From the NCBI GenBank assembly GCA_947174995.1, contig CAMWLC010000018.1, positions 1-48,583 of the forward strand: 48,583 nucleotides of DNA, given 5' to 3'. Position 1 is the first letter of the stretch. Every line of letters begins with the position of its first letter. This DNA is from an uncultured Porphyromonadaceae bacterium. Lineage in GTDB: Bacteria > Bacteroidota > Bacteroidia > Bacteroidales > Muribaculaceae. The notes beneath the pieces were generated by a model that saw only the letters and a program-made list of their open reading frames with translations, searched no databases and was not told where the DNA came from. Of this stretch, positions 35,638 through 42,806 are shown in pieces. A program made the translations under genes and the position numbers.

Positions 35638-36012
35638 ATGAAGAAAGAGATCAAATCCACCAACGCTCCCGGGGCAATCGGTCCTTACAGCCAGGCCGTA
35701 GTGGCCGGAAACCTCGTATTCGTATCCGGTCAGCTCCCCATCAATCCCGCCAACGGCGAGATGCCCGCCGATATCAAGGAGCAGACCCGCCAGTCCATCG
35801 CCAACATCAAGGCCATCCTCGCCGAAGCGGGCGCTACGCTCGACAACGTGGTGAAGTCCACCGTCCTCCTCGCCGACATGTCGCTCTTCGGCCCCATGAA
35901 CGAGGTTTACGCCGAGGAGTTCAACGAGATCTTCCCCGCTCGCTGCGCTTTCGCCGTCAAGGAGCTCCCCAAGCAGGCCCTCGTGGAAATCGAAGTTATC
36001 GCCGTCCTCTGA
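35638..36012 (+). CDS. ridA: RidA family reactive-intermediate deaminase
   Basis: The 124-residue trimeric enzyme hydrolyses reactive enamine/imine intermediates from PLP enzymes such as threonine dehydratase. The motifs are NAPGAIGPYSQAVVAGNLVFVSGQ, MNEVYAEEF, and FPARCAFAVKELPKQALVEIEVIA with the substrate-binding Arg. The ATG at 35638 gives the normal start (MKKEIKSTNAPG). Frames extending upstream to 35590 run into the tRNA terminator and are rejected. Confidence 0.93.
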   Translation: MKKEIKSTNAPGAIGPYSQAVVAGNLVFVSGQLPINPANGEMPADIKEQTRQSIANIKAILAEAGATLDNVVKSTVLLADMSLFGPMNEVYAEEFNEIFPARCAFAVKELPKQALVEIEVIAVL

Positions 36013-36026
36013 TTCCCCCTTTTTTC

Positions 36027-36058
36027 TTCAGCAGGAGTCCCTGGGGACTCCTGCTGAA
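36027..36058. other. 15-bp hairpin between ridA and uup
   Basis: TTCAGCAGGAGTCCC (36027-36041) pairs with GGGACTCCTGCTGAA (36044-36058). The tip is very tight, so inner pairs must open. No T-run follows; a C/T-rich tract precedes it. It may be a processing site or weak attenuator between ridA and the ABC-F gene at 36073. Confidence 0.6.
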
Positions 36059-36072
36059 GGCCCCCGCACAAC

Positions 36073-37893
36073 ATGACAAGCTACCTCCAGATCGAAAACC
36101 TCACCAAGTCGATAGGCGACCGTATGCTCTTCGCCGACGTCACGCTCGGCGTCTACGAGGGTGACAAAATCGGCATAGTTGCCCGCAACGGGGCCGGAAA
36201 GACCACATTCCTCAACATCCTCTGCGGACGCGAGGATTACGACTCGGGACGCATCGTCTTCTCCGACGGACTGCGTGTGGGATACCTGCCGCAGATTCAG
36301 GATTTCGACCCGGAGCAGAGCGTGCTTGACTACGTCACACCTCCCCCCGCCGACGATGACGATTTCGACGCCGCCGACCGCGCCGCGAGGATGCTGACGC
36401 AATTCGGCATCACTGACACCTCGCTCCCCATGCGGGTGCTCTCGGGAGGGCAGGTGAAACGCGCCGCCCTGGCCAAAACCCTCCTCTCCTCCCCCGACCT
36501 CCTCATCCTTGACGAACCCACCAACCACCTGGACATCGAGATCATCGAATGGCTCGAGCAATACCTCACCCGCCAGAGAGTCACCCTCATAATGGTGACC
36601 CACGACAGATATTTCCTTGACAAGGTATGCAACAAAATCATAGAGATTGACCGCGAGACCATCTTCACTTACGAAGGCAACTACGACTACTACCTCGCAA
36701 AGCGCGACGAGCGCATGCAAAACCTCTCGGCCGAACTCTCCAAGGTGCGCAACCTCCTGCGCACCGAACTCGAATGGATGCGCCGGCAGCCCCAGGCGCG
36801 CGGATCCAAGGCCAAATACCGCATTGAGAATTTCCACGAGCTTGAACGCCGCTCCAAAATCAATCTCCGCGAAGACAACGTGAGCCTCAACGTCAAGGCC
36901 TCCTACATCGGCTCCAAAATCTTCGAAGCAAAAAACGTCAGCAAGTCATTCGGCGACAAATGTATCCTGCGAGACTGGAGCTACACCTTCGCCCGGCGTG
37001 AGAAAGTTGGCATCGTGGGTCCCAACGGCGTGGGCAAGTCCACATTCATCCATCTTCTTCTCAGCGAACTGGAAGCGGACTCCGGCTCGTTTGACATAGG
37101 CACCACCGTCCGCTGGGGCTATTATCGCCAGGAGGGAATGACCGACTTCGACGACCGCAAAAAGGTCATCGACGCTGTGCGCGAAATCGCCGAAACCGTA
37201 CGCATCGACGACAAGACGACCCTCACCGCCCAGCAGTTCCTCACCCATTTTCTCTTCTCACCCGCCACACAGCAGAAATACATCGGCAAACTCAGCGGCG
37301 GAGAGCGACGCCGCCTCTACCTGGCCACCGTCCTGATGCGCCAGCCCAACTTCCTCATCCTTGACGAGCCCACCAACGACCTCGACATCCTCACACTCAC
37401 CATCCTTGAGGATTATCTCGCCCGTTTCAACGGTTGCGTAATCGTGGTGAGCCACGACCGCTTCTTCCTTGACCGCATAGTCGACCACCTCTTCGTATTC
37501 ACCGGAGACGGCAACGTGCGTGACTTCCCCGGCGATTACTCCACATACCGCCACTGCGTGGCCGAAGAGGAGAAGGAGCAGCGTCGTATCGCGGAAGAGG
37601 AGGCCCGGCGTCAGACCTCGCGCCCGTCACAGGTCACCCCCGTGCAGTCCGAAGACACCCGCAGGGCAAACCGCGCACCGCGCCTTTCCTACAAGGAAAA
37701 GAAAGAGATGGAGGCCCTTGAAACCGAACTGGAAACCCTCGCCGCCGAGAAAGCCCGTCTCGAAGCCGACATGTCATCCGGCAACATGACCGTAGAAGCC
37801 ATCACCGCCGCCGGCGCCCGCATAGCCGAAATCATCGACCGCACCGACGAGGCCGAACTCCGCCTCCTCGTACTCATGGAAAAAGAGGGCTGA
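36073..37893 (+). CDS. uup: ABC-F ATPase, Uup type
   Basis: The 606-residue soluble ABC-F protein has two intact sites: NBD1 GIVARNGAGKTTFL, LSGGQVKRA and LLILDEPTNHLD; NBD2 GIVGPNGVGKSTFI, LSGGERRRL and [11 protein letters not shown]. The arm between them and the C-terminal coiled coil (LSYKEKKEMEALETELETLAAEKARLE, then AGARIAEIIDRTDEAELRLLVLMEKEG; shown in two parts) define Uup. Uup acts on ribosomes or replication intermediates in other bacteria. It differs from the YbiT-like ABC-F upstream by having both catalytic glutamates. Confidence 0.88.
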   Translation: MTSYLQIENLTKSIGDRMLFADVTLGVYEGDKIGIVARNGAGKTTFLNILCGREDYDSGRIVFSDGLRVGYLPQIQDFDPEQSVLDYVTPPPADDDDFDAADRAARMLTQFGITDTSLPMRVLSGGQVKRAALAKTLLSSPDLLILDEPTNHLDIEIIEWLEQYLTRQRVTLIMVTHDRYFLDKVCNKIIEIDRETIFTYEGNYDYYLAKRDERMQNLSAELSKVRNLLRTELEWMRRQPQARGSKAKYRIENFHELERRSKINLREDNVSLNVKASYIGSKIFEAKNVSKSFGDKCILRDWSYTFARREKVGIVGPNGVGKSTFIHLLLSELEADSGSFDIGTTVRWGYYRQEGMTDFDDRKKVIDAVREIAETVRIDDKTTLTAQQFLTHFLFSPATQQKYIGKLSGGERRRLYLATVLMRQPNFLILDEPTNDLDILTLTILEDYLARFNGCVIVVSHDRFFLDRIVDHLFVFTGDGNVRDFPGDYSTYRHCVAEEEKEQRRIAEEEARRQTSRPSQVTPVQSEDTRRANRAPRLSYKEKKEMEALETELETLAAEKARLEADMSSGNMTVEAITAAGARIAEIIDRTDEAELRLLVLMEKEG

Positions 37894-37917
37894 CAGGATA
37901 AACCTGTGTGTACGGAA

Positions 37918-38835
37918 ATGAAATCACGGGAAAAAGAAATATATGCCGTGACTCTGACCGGCTCGGCAGTCAACGCCCTTCTCATCCTGCTGAAGTTCGT
38001 GGCCGGGTTCGTCGGCAAAAGTTCCGCAATGGTTGCCGACGCCGCCCATTCATTGAGTGACTTCATTTCCGACGTCGTGGTGCTGGTGTTTGTTAAGATA
38101 GCCGGTAAGCCCAAAGACAAAACCCATGATTACGGCCACGGCAAATTCGAAACCCTCGCCACCATGATCATAGGCCTTCTGCTTTTCGGCGTGGGCATAG
38201 GCCTTATGATCAACGGCATCGAATCCGTCATCGCCAGCATCCGGGGCGAACAACTGCCGCGCCCGACCATGCTGGCTCTAATCGTGGCCATAGTGTCCAT
38301 ACTCGCCAAGGAATGGCTTTACCGATACACCATAAAAGCCGGCAAACGGCTTGAATCCTTAGCTGTCGAAGCCAACGCCTGGCACCACCGCAGCGACGCC
38401 GTGTCATCGCTCGGCACACTCGTCGGCATAGCCGGAGCCATGTTCCTTGGTGACCGCTGGAGGATTCTTGATCCCGCGGCGGCGATAGTAGTCAGCATCT
38501 TCATCATCAAGAGCGGCTACGATATCGTGAAGCCATGCATCAGTGAACTCCTCGAAGCCTCGCTACCCGAAGACACCGAAAAGGAAATAATCCGACTGGT
38601 GAAGAGTGTATCCGGCATAACGGATGTCCACAACCTCCGCACGCGCCGCATCGGCAACGGCATAGCCATAGACATGCACGTCAAGATGGACGGCCGCCAG
38701 ACCCTCTCCGATGCACACGAAAAAGCCACCTCCGTAGAAAAGACCCTGAAGAAAGCCTTCGGCGCCAACACGATAATCAACGTCCACATGGAACCCTCCG
38801 ACGCCCCGACCACACCCCGCCCCGCACAATCGTAA
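37918..38835 (+). CDS. Cation diffusion facilitator family transporter
   Basis: The 305-residue inner-membrane exporter (probably Zn2+, Fe2+ or Mn2+ out, proton in) has six predicted helices. The metal site residues are in VADAAHSLSDFISDVVV (TM2) and WHHRSDAVSSLGTLVG (TM5), with the CDF signature HDYGHGKFETLATM between. A cytoplasmic C-terminal domain follows (DIVKPCISELLEAS). The ATG at 37918 (MKSREKEIYAVTL) is chosen over an upstream GTG at 37906. It begins 24 nt after uup. Confidence 0.9.
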   Translation: MKSREKEIYAVTLTGSAVNALLILLKFVAGFVGKSSAMVADAAHSLSDFISDVVVLVFVKIAGKPKDKTHDYGHGKFETLATMIIGLLLFGVGIGLMINGIESVIASIRGEQLPRPTMLALIVAIVSILAKEWLYRYTIKAGKRLESLAVEANAWHHRSDAVSSLGTLVGIAGAMFLGDRWRILDPAAAIVVSIFIIKSGYDIVKPCISELLEASLPEDTEKEIIRLVKSVSGITDVHNLRTRRIGNGIAIDMHVKMDGRQTLSDAHEKATSVEKTLKKAFGANTIINVHMEPSDAPTTPRPAQS

Positions 38836-38978
38836 AGTATTTTCCCATTTAAATTACCAAGCATCAGTAAAAAATACTTAATTCAGTAAAGTAGCGGCAT
38901 TGACTTCCGTACGCAGGGGTGCTCATAGGCCCGTGTCCTCTTCATCGAGGGCACGGGCCACACCACTCCAAACCGCGA
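38836..38978. other. Convergent intergenic region with 13-bp hairpin
   Basis: An AT-rich start is followed by a 13-bp stem (38928-38940 with 38947-38959, core GGCCCGTG/CACGGGCC, one T-G wobble) around TTCATC. Neither strand has a T-run after it. It lies between the converging CDF exporter and isochorismatase genes and may block transcription from either side. Confidence 0.6.
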
Positions 38979-39578
38979 TTATTCAGTCATGATCTGTGTA
39001 GAGGGTACGCAGGGTATACCCATGTTGCGGAGATCAAGGATATTGGCCTCCGCAACTGCTTCCGTGGCTGCCGAACAACAGTCGGTCACCACCGTGGTGT
39101 TGTAATCCAGACTCATGGAATCCACTGCCGTGGAGCGCACGCAGTTGGGATATTGCGTGCCGGTGAGATAGACGTTCTTCACTCCCAGTCCGCGGAGGAT
39201 AATGTCAAGGTCAGTCCCGAAGAAGGCACTGAATCTCTGCTTTGTCACTTTATAGTCACCCGGACACGGAGCTATCTCATCAGGAATGGCCGCTCCCTTT
39301 GTACCCGCGATGCAGAAGGGATGGCCCTCCTCGAAGAAGTGGCGGCGGAAGAGTTCGGCATCTGCCCCCGACAGACGGTGTATGCGGTAGATGTAGATCA
39401 CAGCCCAGTCATTTGCACGTCCGTAATCAAGAAATTTGCGGATGGCCGGGAGTGTGGCGTATGCACCCTCCACACGCATCGGGGAGTCGGGCATCACGAA
39501 GTCATTTTCCATGTCTATAACCAGAATCGCATTTTCCGCACGGGTGAGCATGCCGTCAATCTTGTTGTCTGTATTCAT
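38979..39578 (-). CDS. Isochorismatase-family cysteine hydrolase (nicotinamidase-like)
   Basis: The 199-residue protein has the catalytic triad in order: Asp22 (ILVIDMENDF), Lys113 (KVTKQRFSAFFG) and Cys146 (QYPNCVRSTA). VYLTGTQ carries the non-proline bend typical of the fold. The ATG at 39578 (MNTDNKIDGMLTR) is used; a TTG at 39587 is less likely. Substrates in the family include nicotinamide, isochorismate and carbamoyl compounds, and sequence alone does not decide. No NAD or siderophore genes adjoin it. Confidence 0.88.
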   Translation of the reverse strand: MNTDNKIDGMLTRAENAILVIDMENDFVMPDSPMRVEGAYATLPAIRKFLDYGRANDWAVIYIYRIHRLSGADAELFRRHFFEEGHPFCIAGTKGAAIPDEIAPCPGDYKVTKQRFSAFFGTDLDIILRGLGVKNVYLTGTQYPNCVRSTAVDSMSLDYNTTVVTDCCSAATEAVAEANILDLRNMGIPCVPSTQIMTE

Positions 39579-39664
39579 AATTTCCAAAAACAGTTTGCTG
39601 AGTGCAGGGATTCACATACACTCTTGATTTCCGCTATATATAACCGCTCTCGGCCGCGGGAGGT

Positions 39665-40960
39665 TCACCGGTACAGTTTAGGATCCACCTCAACGGAGAA
39701 AGTCTTACGCTTCCAGAGCATCCAGATGATGAGCAGGAGCATCACGGTGCCGTTGAGCATATAGGAGAAGTCGGTGTCGGCCTGCGTGTGCAGGAGTTTT
39801 CCAACACCGCTCACTATAACCGGGGTCAGGGAAATGCCCACATAATTGGCCGCCAGGACATAGCTGAAATACTTGGTCGACTCCTGCGCGGTGGGGGCGA
39901 GGTAAGTGGCCTTGTCATAAATAATGGGCTGGATTGTACCGTAGGCGAATCCCATCAGAGCCACCGCCACCAGATACCCTCCGTAATGATGCACGAACCC
40001 CGTCATGTAAAGCGCCGCCATCACCGCGACGGCCCCTATCGTCATCACATCACGCCCGACAAGCCGGATGGTCTTCGGCAGCAGGAAACCGGCCAGCGTG
40101 CAGGCAAGGAAATAGAGCGACGTGGCATCCCCTGTGTCGCCCGTGCTCAGGCCGTAGTGCTTGAAAGTGAACGGAAGATAGTATGACACCACCTCCGTGG
40201 AATACGTGGCCGTGAAATAAATCAGTATCACCCCGAGCAGAAGTACCAGTGAGCGCTTGCCGGTGAAATGGAAATTCACGTCAGTGGGTTTTTCCGCCTT
40301 GACACGGGGATCGGCGGGTGTGATTTTCGGTTCCGCAAGGGGCTCGTATGGGGGTGTGGAGGTCGGTGCGACCTTATGGGCGGATATATACTTGCTTGTC
40401 ATGAATGAAATCAGGCAGAGGGGGATGATCGGCATCATATAGACTGCAAAGGGGAGATGCCAGTCATGACCCGCGACGAGACCCACGAAGAGCGTGCCGA
40501 GTATGATGGTGAAATTCGAGACACCGCTCTTCACGCCCAAATACTTCACCCTTTGCGCTCCTACGAAATACTGCCCGATGAGGCCTCCGGCCAGGGGCAC
40601 CACTATGCCGCATCCGGCGCCCAGCAGAGCGCTGATGAGTATAAGGCCCTTCATCGTGTCGGAGAAGAAATAGAGCACGCCGGCCAGAAGATATATTCCC
40701 AGACCGATTCCCGCAAGCATCGACGGACTGTGGCGCACGGAGAGCTTTCCAGAAAGAAGCATGAAGGGGATTATGACGAGATTAGGCAGCACGGTGAGCA
40801 ATTGTATCTCGAACTCCGAAGCGGAGGGGAATATCGACTGGAGTTTGCCCATGATCGGGGAGATGGCGAGACCGGGGAGATTTACCGTCAGGGAAATGGA
40901 CAGAATCGCCACGAGAGTAATCAGAGGGAGCTTTCCGGCTCCGGAGTTCACGTATTTCAT
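39665..40960 (-). CDS. MFS transporter
   Basis: The 431-residue protein has about 12 membrane segments, starting KLPLITLVAILSISLTVNLPG. Between TM2 and TM3 it has the MFS loop SGKLSVRHSPS (degenerate version of GxxxDRxGRR). A charged central loop (KVAPTSTPPYEPLAEPKITP) separates the two halves. The substrate is unknown. It lies 86 nt upstream of the isochorismatase gene on the same strand and may share its transcript. The transposase locus begins just beyond its start. Confidence 0.85.
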   Translation of the reverse strand: MKYVNSGAGKLPLITLVAILSISLTVNLPGLAISPIMGKLQSIFPSASEFEIQLLTVLPNLVIIPFMLLSGKLSVRHSPSMLAGIGLGIYLLAGVLYFFSDTMKGLILISALLGAGCGIVVPLAGGLIGQYFVGAQRVKYLGVKSGVSNFTIILGTLFVGLVAGHDWHLPFAVYMMPIIPLCLISFMTSKYISAHKVAPTSTPPYEPLAEPKITPADPRVKAEKPTDVNFHFTGKRSLVLLLGVILIYFTATYSTEVVSYYLPFTFKHYGLSTGDTGDATSLYFLACTLAGFLLPKTIRLVGRDVMTIGAVAVMAALYMTGFVHHYGGYLVAVALMGFAYGTIQPIIYDKATYLAPTAQESTKYFSYVLAANYVGISLTPVIVSGVGKLLHTQADTDFSYMLNGTVMLLLIIWMLWKRKTFSVEVDPKLYR

Positions 40961-41059
40961 ATTCTTTTGAGGGATAAATGGATATTCTGGGTTTTAAAAG
41001 AATAAAAGAAAAATCGGATCAAGCCGTATTTACGGTGCACAATATCCTTGTTTGATGCT

Positions 41060-41083
41060 GACGTGGCACGCCACGTCCCTACA
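41060..41083 (-). repeat. REP-like palindrome 1 (TGTAGG-type)
   Basis: Read leftward: TGTAGG followed by GACGTGGC, GT, GCCACGTC. The 8-bp arms around a 2-nt centre and the 5' TGTAGG tag match palindrome 2 in inverted orientation. Confidence 0.75.
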
Positions 41084-41106
41084 ATCTGCTGATATTCAAT
41101 GGTAAA

Positions 41107-41130
41107 TGTAGGGACATCGCGTGCGATGTC
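41107..41130 (+). repeat. REP-like palindrome 2 (TGTAGG-type)
   Basis: TGTAGG (41107-41112) then GACATCGC, GT, GCGATGTC. Same layout and length as palindrome 1, 23 nt away and inverted, so the two form a back-to-back pair like a BIME of REP sequences. The arms differ by compensatory changes that keep pairing. Confidence 0.75.
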
Positions 41131-41176
41131 TTCTAATTTACTTTGTATATGCACTGTATATTCGGCTTGTGCCGAA

Positions 41177-41206
41177 AATCTGGAGAGTATGAATCTGGAG
41201 AGTATG
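41177..41206 (+). repeat. Two tandem 15-bp units
   Basis: AATCTGGAGAGTATG occurs twice without a gap (41177-41191, 41192-41206), directly after a TTCGGC-TTGT-GCCGAA hairpin. It is probably a replication-slippage duplicate. Confidence 0.8.
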
Positions 41207-41328
41207 AAAGAAAGGGATGACCTATACATTTCAAACAAAGAGAGAGGCCGATTGTTTCGGATGCACGCGCCTTTGCGGGCAGGCGCCTCTACCATAACTT
41301 TAGCCCCTCCCCAAGCGTTATAACAATA

Positions 41329-41474
41329 GACCTCCGGCTCCCGCCCCGGCACTTTGACCTCCGGCTCCCGCCTCGGCACTATAAGTGGGGCTCCTCCTCC
41401 AAATCCCGCTGTCTTACAGTGCCGAGGCGGAAGCCGAGGGTCAATGTATGGCCCCCCGAGGCGGAAGCCGAGGG
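41329..41474. repeat. Four-copy 25-bp inverted/direct repeat array
   Basis: Copies 1 and 2 (41329-41353, 41356-41380; 24 of 25 identical) are direct. Copy 3 (41418-41442) and the shorter copy 4 (41456-41474) are inverted; copy 3 reversed matches copy 2 at 22 of 25. The core is CTCCGGCTCCCGCCTCGGCA. Copies 2 and 3 can form a 25-bp stem around a 37-nt loop. These are REP/BIME-like units next to a transposase of the matching class. Confidence 0.8.
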
Positions 41475-41510
41475 ATACTTCCATCACTTAATTATCATGC
41501 CTATCGCTTT

Positions 41511-42749
41511 ATGATCACATCAGGCTCCTTGACTCTCGGCGGCACGATAAATGGCCGCGCGGCCGCAGAGGGCGGCACGATGAATGGCGGCATGGCCGCA
41601 GAGGGCGGCACGACGAATAGAGCCACGGCGATTGCCGTGGCGACGGAGGCCGGAAGCCATAGGCCGGAGGCCGGCCCTGCGGCGGGGACCCGCAAGTATA
41701 AGCCTTCCGGCTATCGGGCCCTCCCCGCAGGTGTCACCCCAAAGCCCTGCACGCCGGATCATGCTCGCAGATCCTTCTCTCACGATTACAGGGCAAGGGG
41801 CTTCTATCTGATTACCGTCACTATGATCCCCCGGCCCCGATGCGCCCCGGCTCCCGGTGAGCCGGTATTCCTTCCCCTTTCCTCCATGCCGCACGCTGAT
41901 GACAGCCAACTGAAAAAGGGTGAGATGATCATGCCTATCCTTACCGACCTGGGCCTTCACATCAAGGAAGAAATAGATGCCATTCCAGCCCATCATCCGA
42001 AATTGAGAATAAGCAGATATGTCATAATGCCAGATCATATCCATCTGTTGATAGAAGTAAGGGAGCGTCTGGATAAGCATCTCGGCAAGGAACTTGCAGG
42101 ATTCCTGGGCGCATGCTCACGCTGCTTCAGCGCCCTGCAGAATCTGCCATCCGTCCATACACTCTTCAAACCCTATCATGACAGAATCATCCGCGACGCC
42201 GGGCAACTGAATCGGGCGTTCCGTTACATCGAAGACAATCCACGTCGCATGATCATCAAGAACCGGAATCCCGACCTGTTCCGGAAATTCCTGAATCTGA
42301 GAATAAAAGGACGTATCTATTCGGCTTACGGAAATATATTCCTCCTCAGAAGCATTTGGCTACTTCCGGTCAGGATACACCGGAAATGGTCACAGCAGGA
42401 ATCGGAAAACTACTTCCGGCAATGCGAGGAGTCATTCAAGGCAGGAGCGGTGCCGATCTCGCCCGCTATCCATCGCTCGGAGAAGGAAATCGTCAATATG
42501 GCACTCAAACTCGGCAGACCGGTAGTAAAAATCGTTGACAAGGGGTTCGCCGAAAGATTCAAACCCCAGGGAGGATATTTCGAGCTATGTGCCGAGGGCA
42601 AACTGCTGATGCTCTCCGCGTGGCCCGAAAACACCTCGGGCAAAAGTACGTCGGGCTATAAGGAATTTCACGAGATGAACGACATCGCCTTGGGTATATC
42701 CGCTCTAACCCCCGAGGACCGTATCTCCATTATAGACACCAACGTATAG
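41511..42749 (+). CDS. REP-associated tyrosine transposase (HUH/Y1) with DprA/SLOG-like C-terminal extension
   Basis: The start is uncertain. The frame is open from 41385; 41511 gives 412 residues, and in-frame ATGs also occur at 41580 and 41592. Residues up to about 85 are low-complexity and derive from repeats. The transposase core (86-265) begins HDYRARGFYLITV and has the HUH motif in VIMPDHIHLLIEV (His176, His178). It also has YHDRIIR (Tyr222) and YIEDNPRR (Tyr239). Tyr239 lies 63 residues after the HUH, the spacing of IS200/IS605 TnpA, and is the likely nucleophile. Residues about 300-385 (VPISPAIHRSEKEIVNMALK, GRPVVKIVDKGF, CAEGKLLMLSAWP) follow the order of a DprA/LOG Rossmann domain; this is inference. 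RAYTs nick single-stranded REP hairpins. Confidence 0.78.
   Translation: MITSGSLTLGGTINGRAAAEGGTMNGGMAAEGGTTNRATAIAVATEAGSHRPEAGPAAGTRKYKPSGYRALPAGVTPKPCTPDHARRSFSHDYRARGFYLITVTMIPRPRCAPAPGEPVFLPLSSMPHADDSQLKKGEMIMPILTDLGLHIKEEIDAIPAHHPKLRISRYVIMPDHIHLLIEVRERLDKHLGKELAGFLGACSRCFSALQNLPSVHTLFKPYHDRIIRDAGQLNRAFRYIEDNPRRMIIKNRNPDLFRKFLNLRIKGRIYSAYGNIFLLRSIWLLPVRIHRKWSQQESENYFRQCEESFKAGAVPISPAIHRSEKEIVNMALKLGRPVVKIVDKGFAERFKPQGGYFELCAEGKLLMLSAWPENTSGKSTSGYKEFHEMNDIALGISALTPEDRISIIDTNV
41538..41618 (+). repeat. In-frame 33-bp tandem repeat
   Basis: Units begin at 41538, 41571 and 41604 (GGCGGCACGA each), exact 33-bp period, two full copies plus part of a third. Each contains a small palindrome (GGCCGCGCGGCC in copy 1). 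As 33 is a multiple of 3, the frame stays open, giving GGTINGRAAAE and GGTMNGGMAAE. A GCCACGGC/GCCGTGGC hairpin (41622-41641) follows. Confidence 0.85.
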
Positions 42750-42806
42750 TCCCCCTTTTCGGCCTCACCCATTTCAAGTCCCCCGGCAACCGCAGGGTGC
42801 AAGACT

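Larger units (their letters stand above)
40961..41510. other. Repeat-rich intergenic region ahead of transposase
   Basis: This 550-nt stretch has no credible gene of its own. It holds a pair of TGTAGG-type palindromes (41060-41130), a small TTCGGC/GCCGAA hairpin (41161-41176), two 15-bp tandem units, a GCGCCT/AGGCGC stem (41267-41286), and four copies of a 19-25 bp repeat (41329-41474). Short frames across it are composed of these repeats. The transposase reading frame is open from 41385, but the region before 41511 consists of repeats. Confidence 0.7.

Noticed and set aside
40957..41487. 176-codon minus-strand frame across the repeat region
   Set aside because: It is made of the repeats themselves and overlaps the MFS start; no family resemblance.
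41538..41618. CRISPR-like array
   Set aside because: Direct tandem units with no spacers, only 2.5 copies, in frame with a transposase gene; no cas genes.
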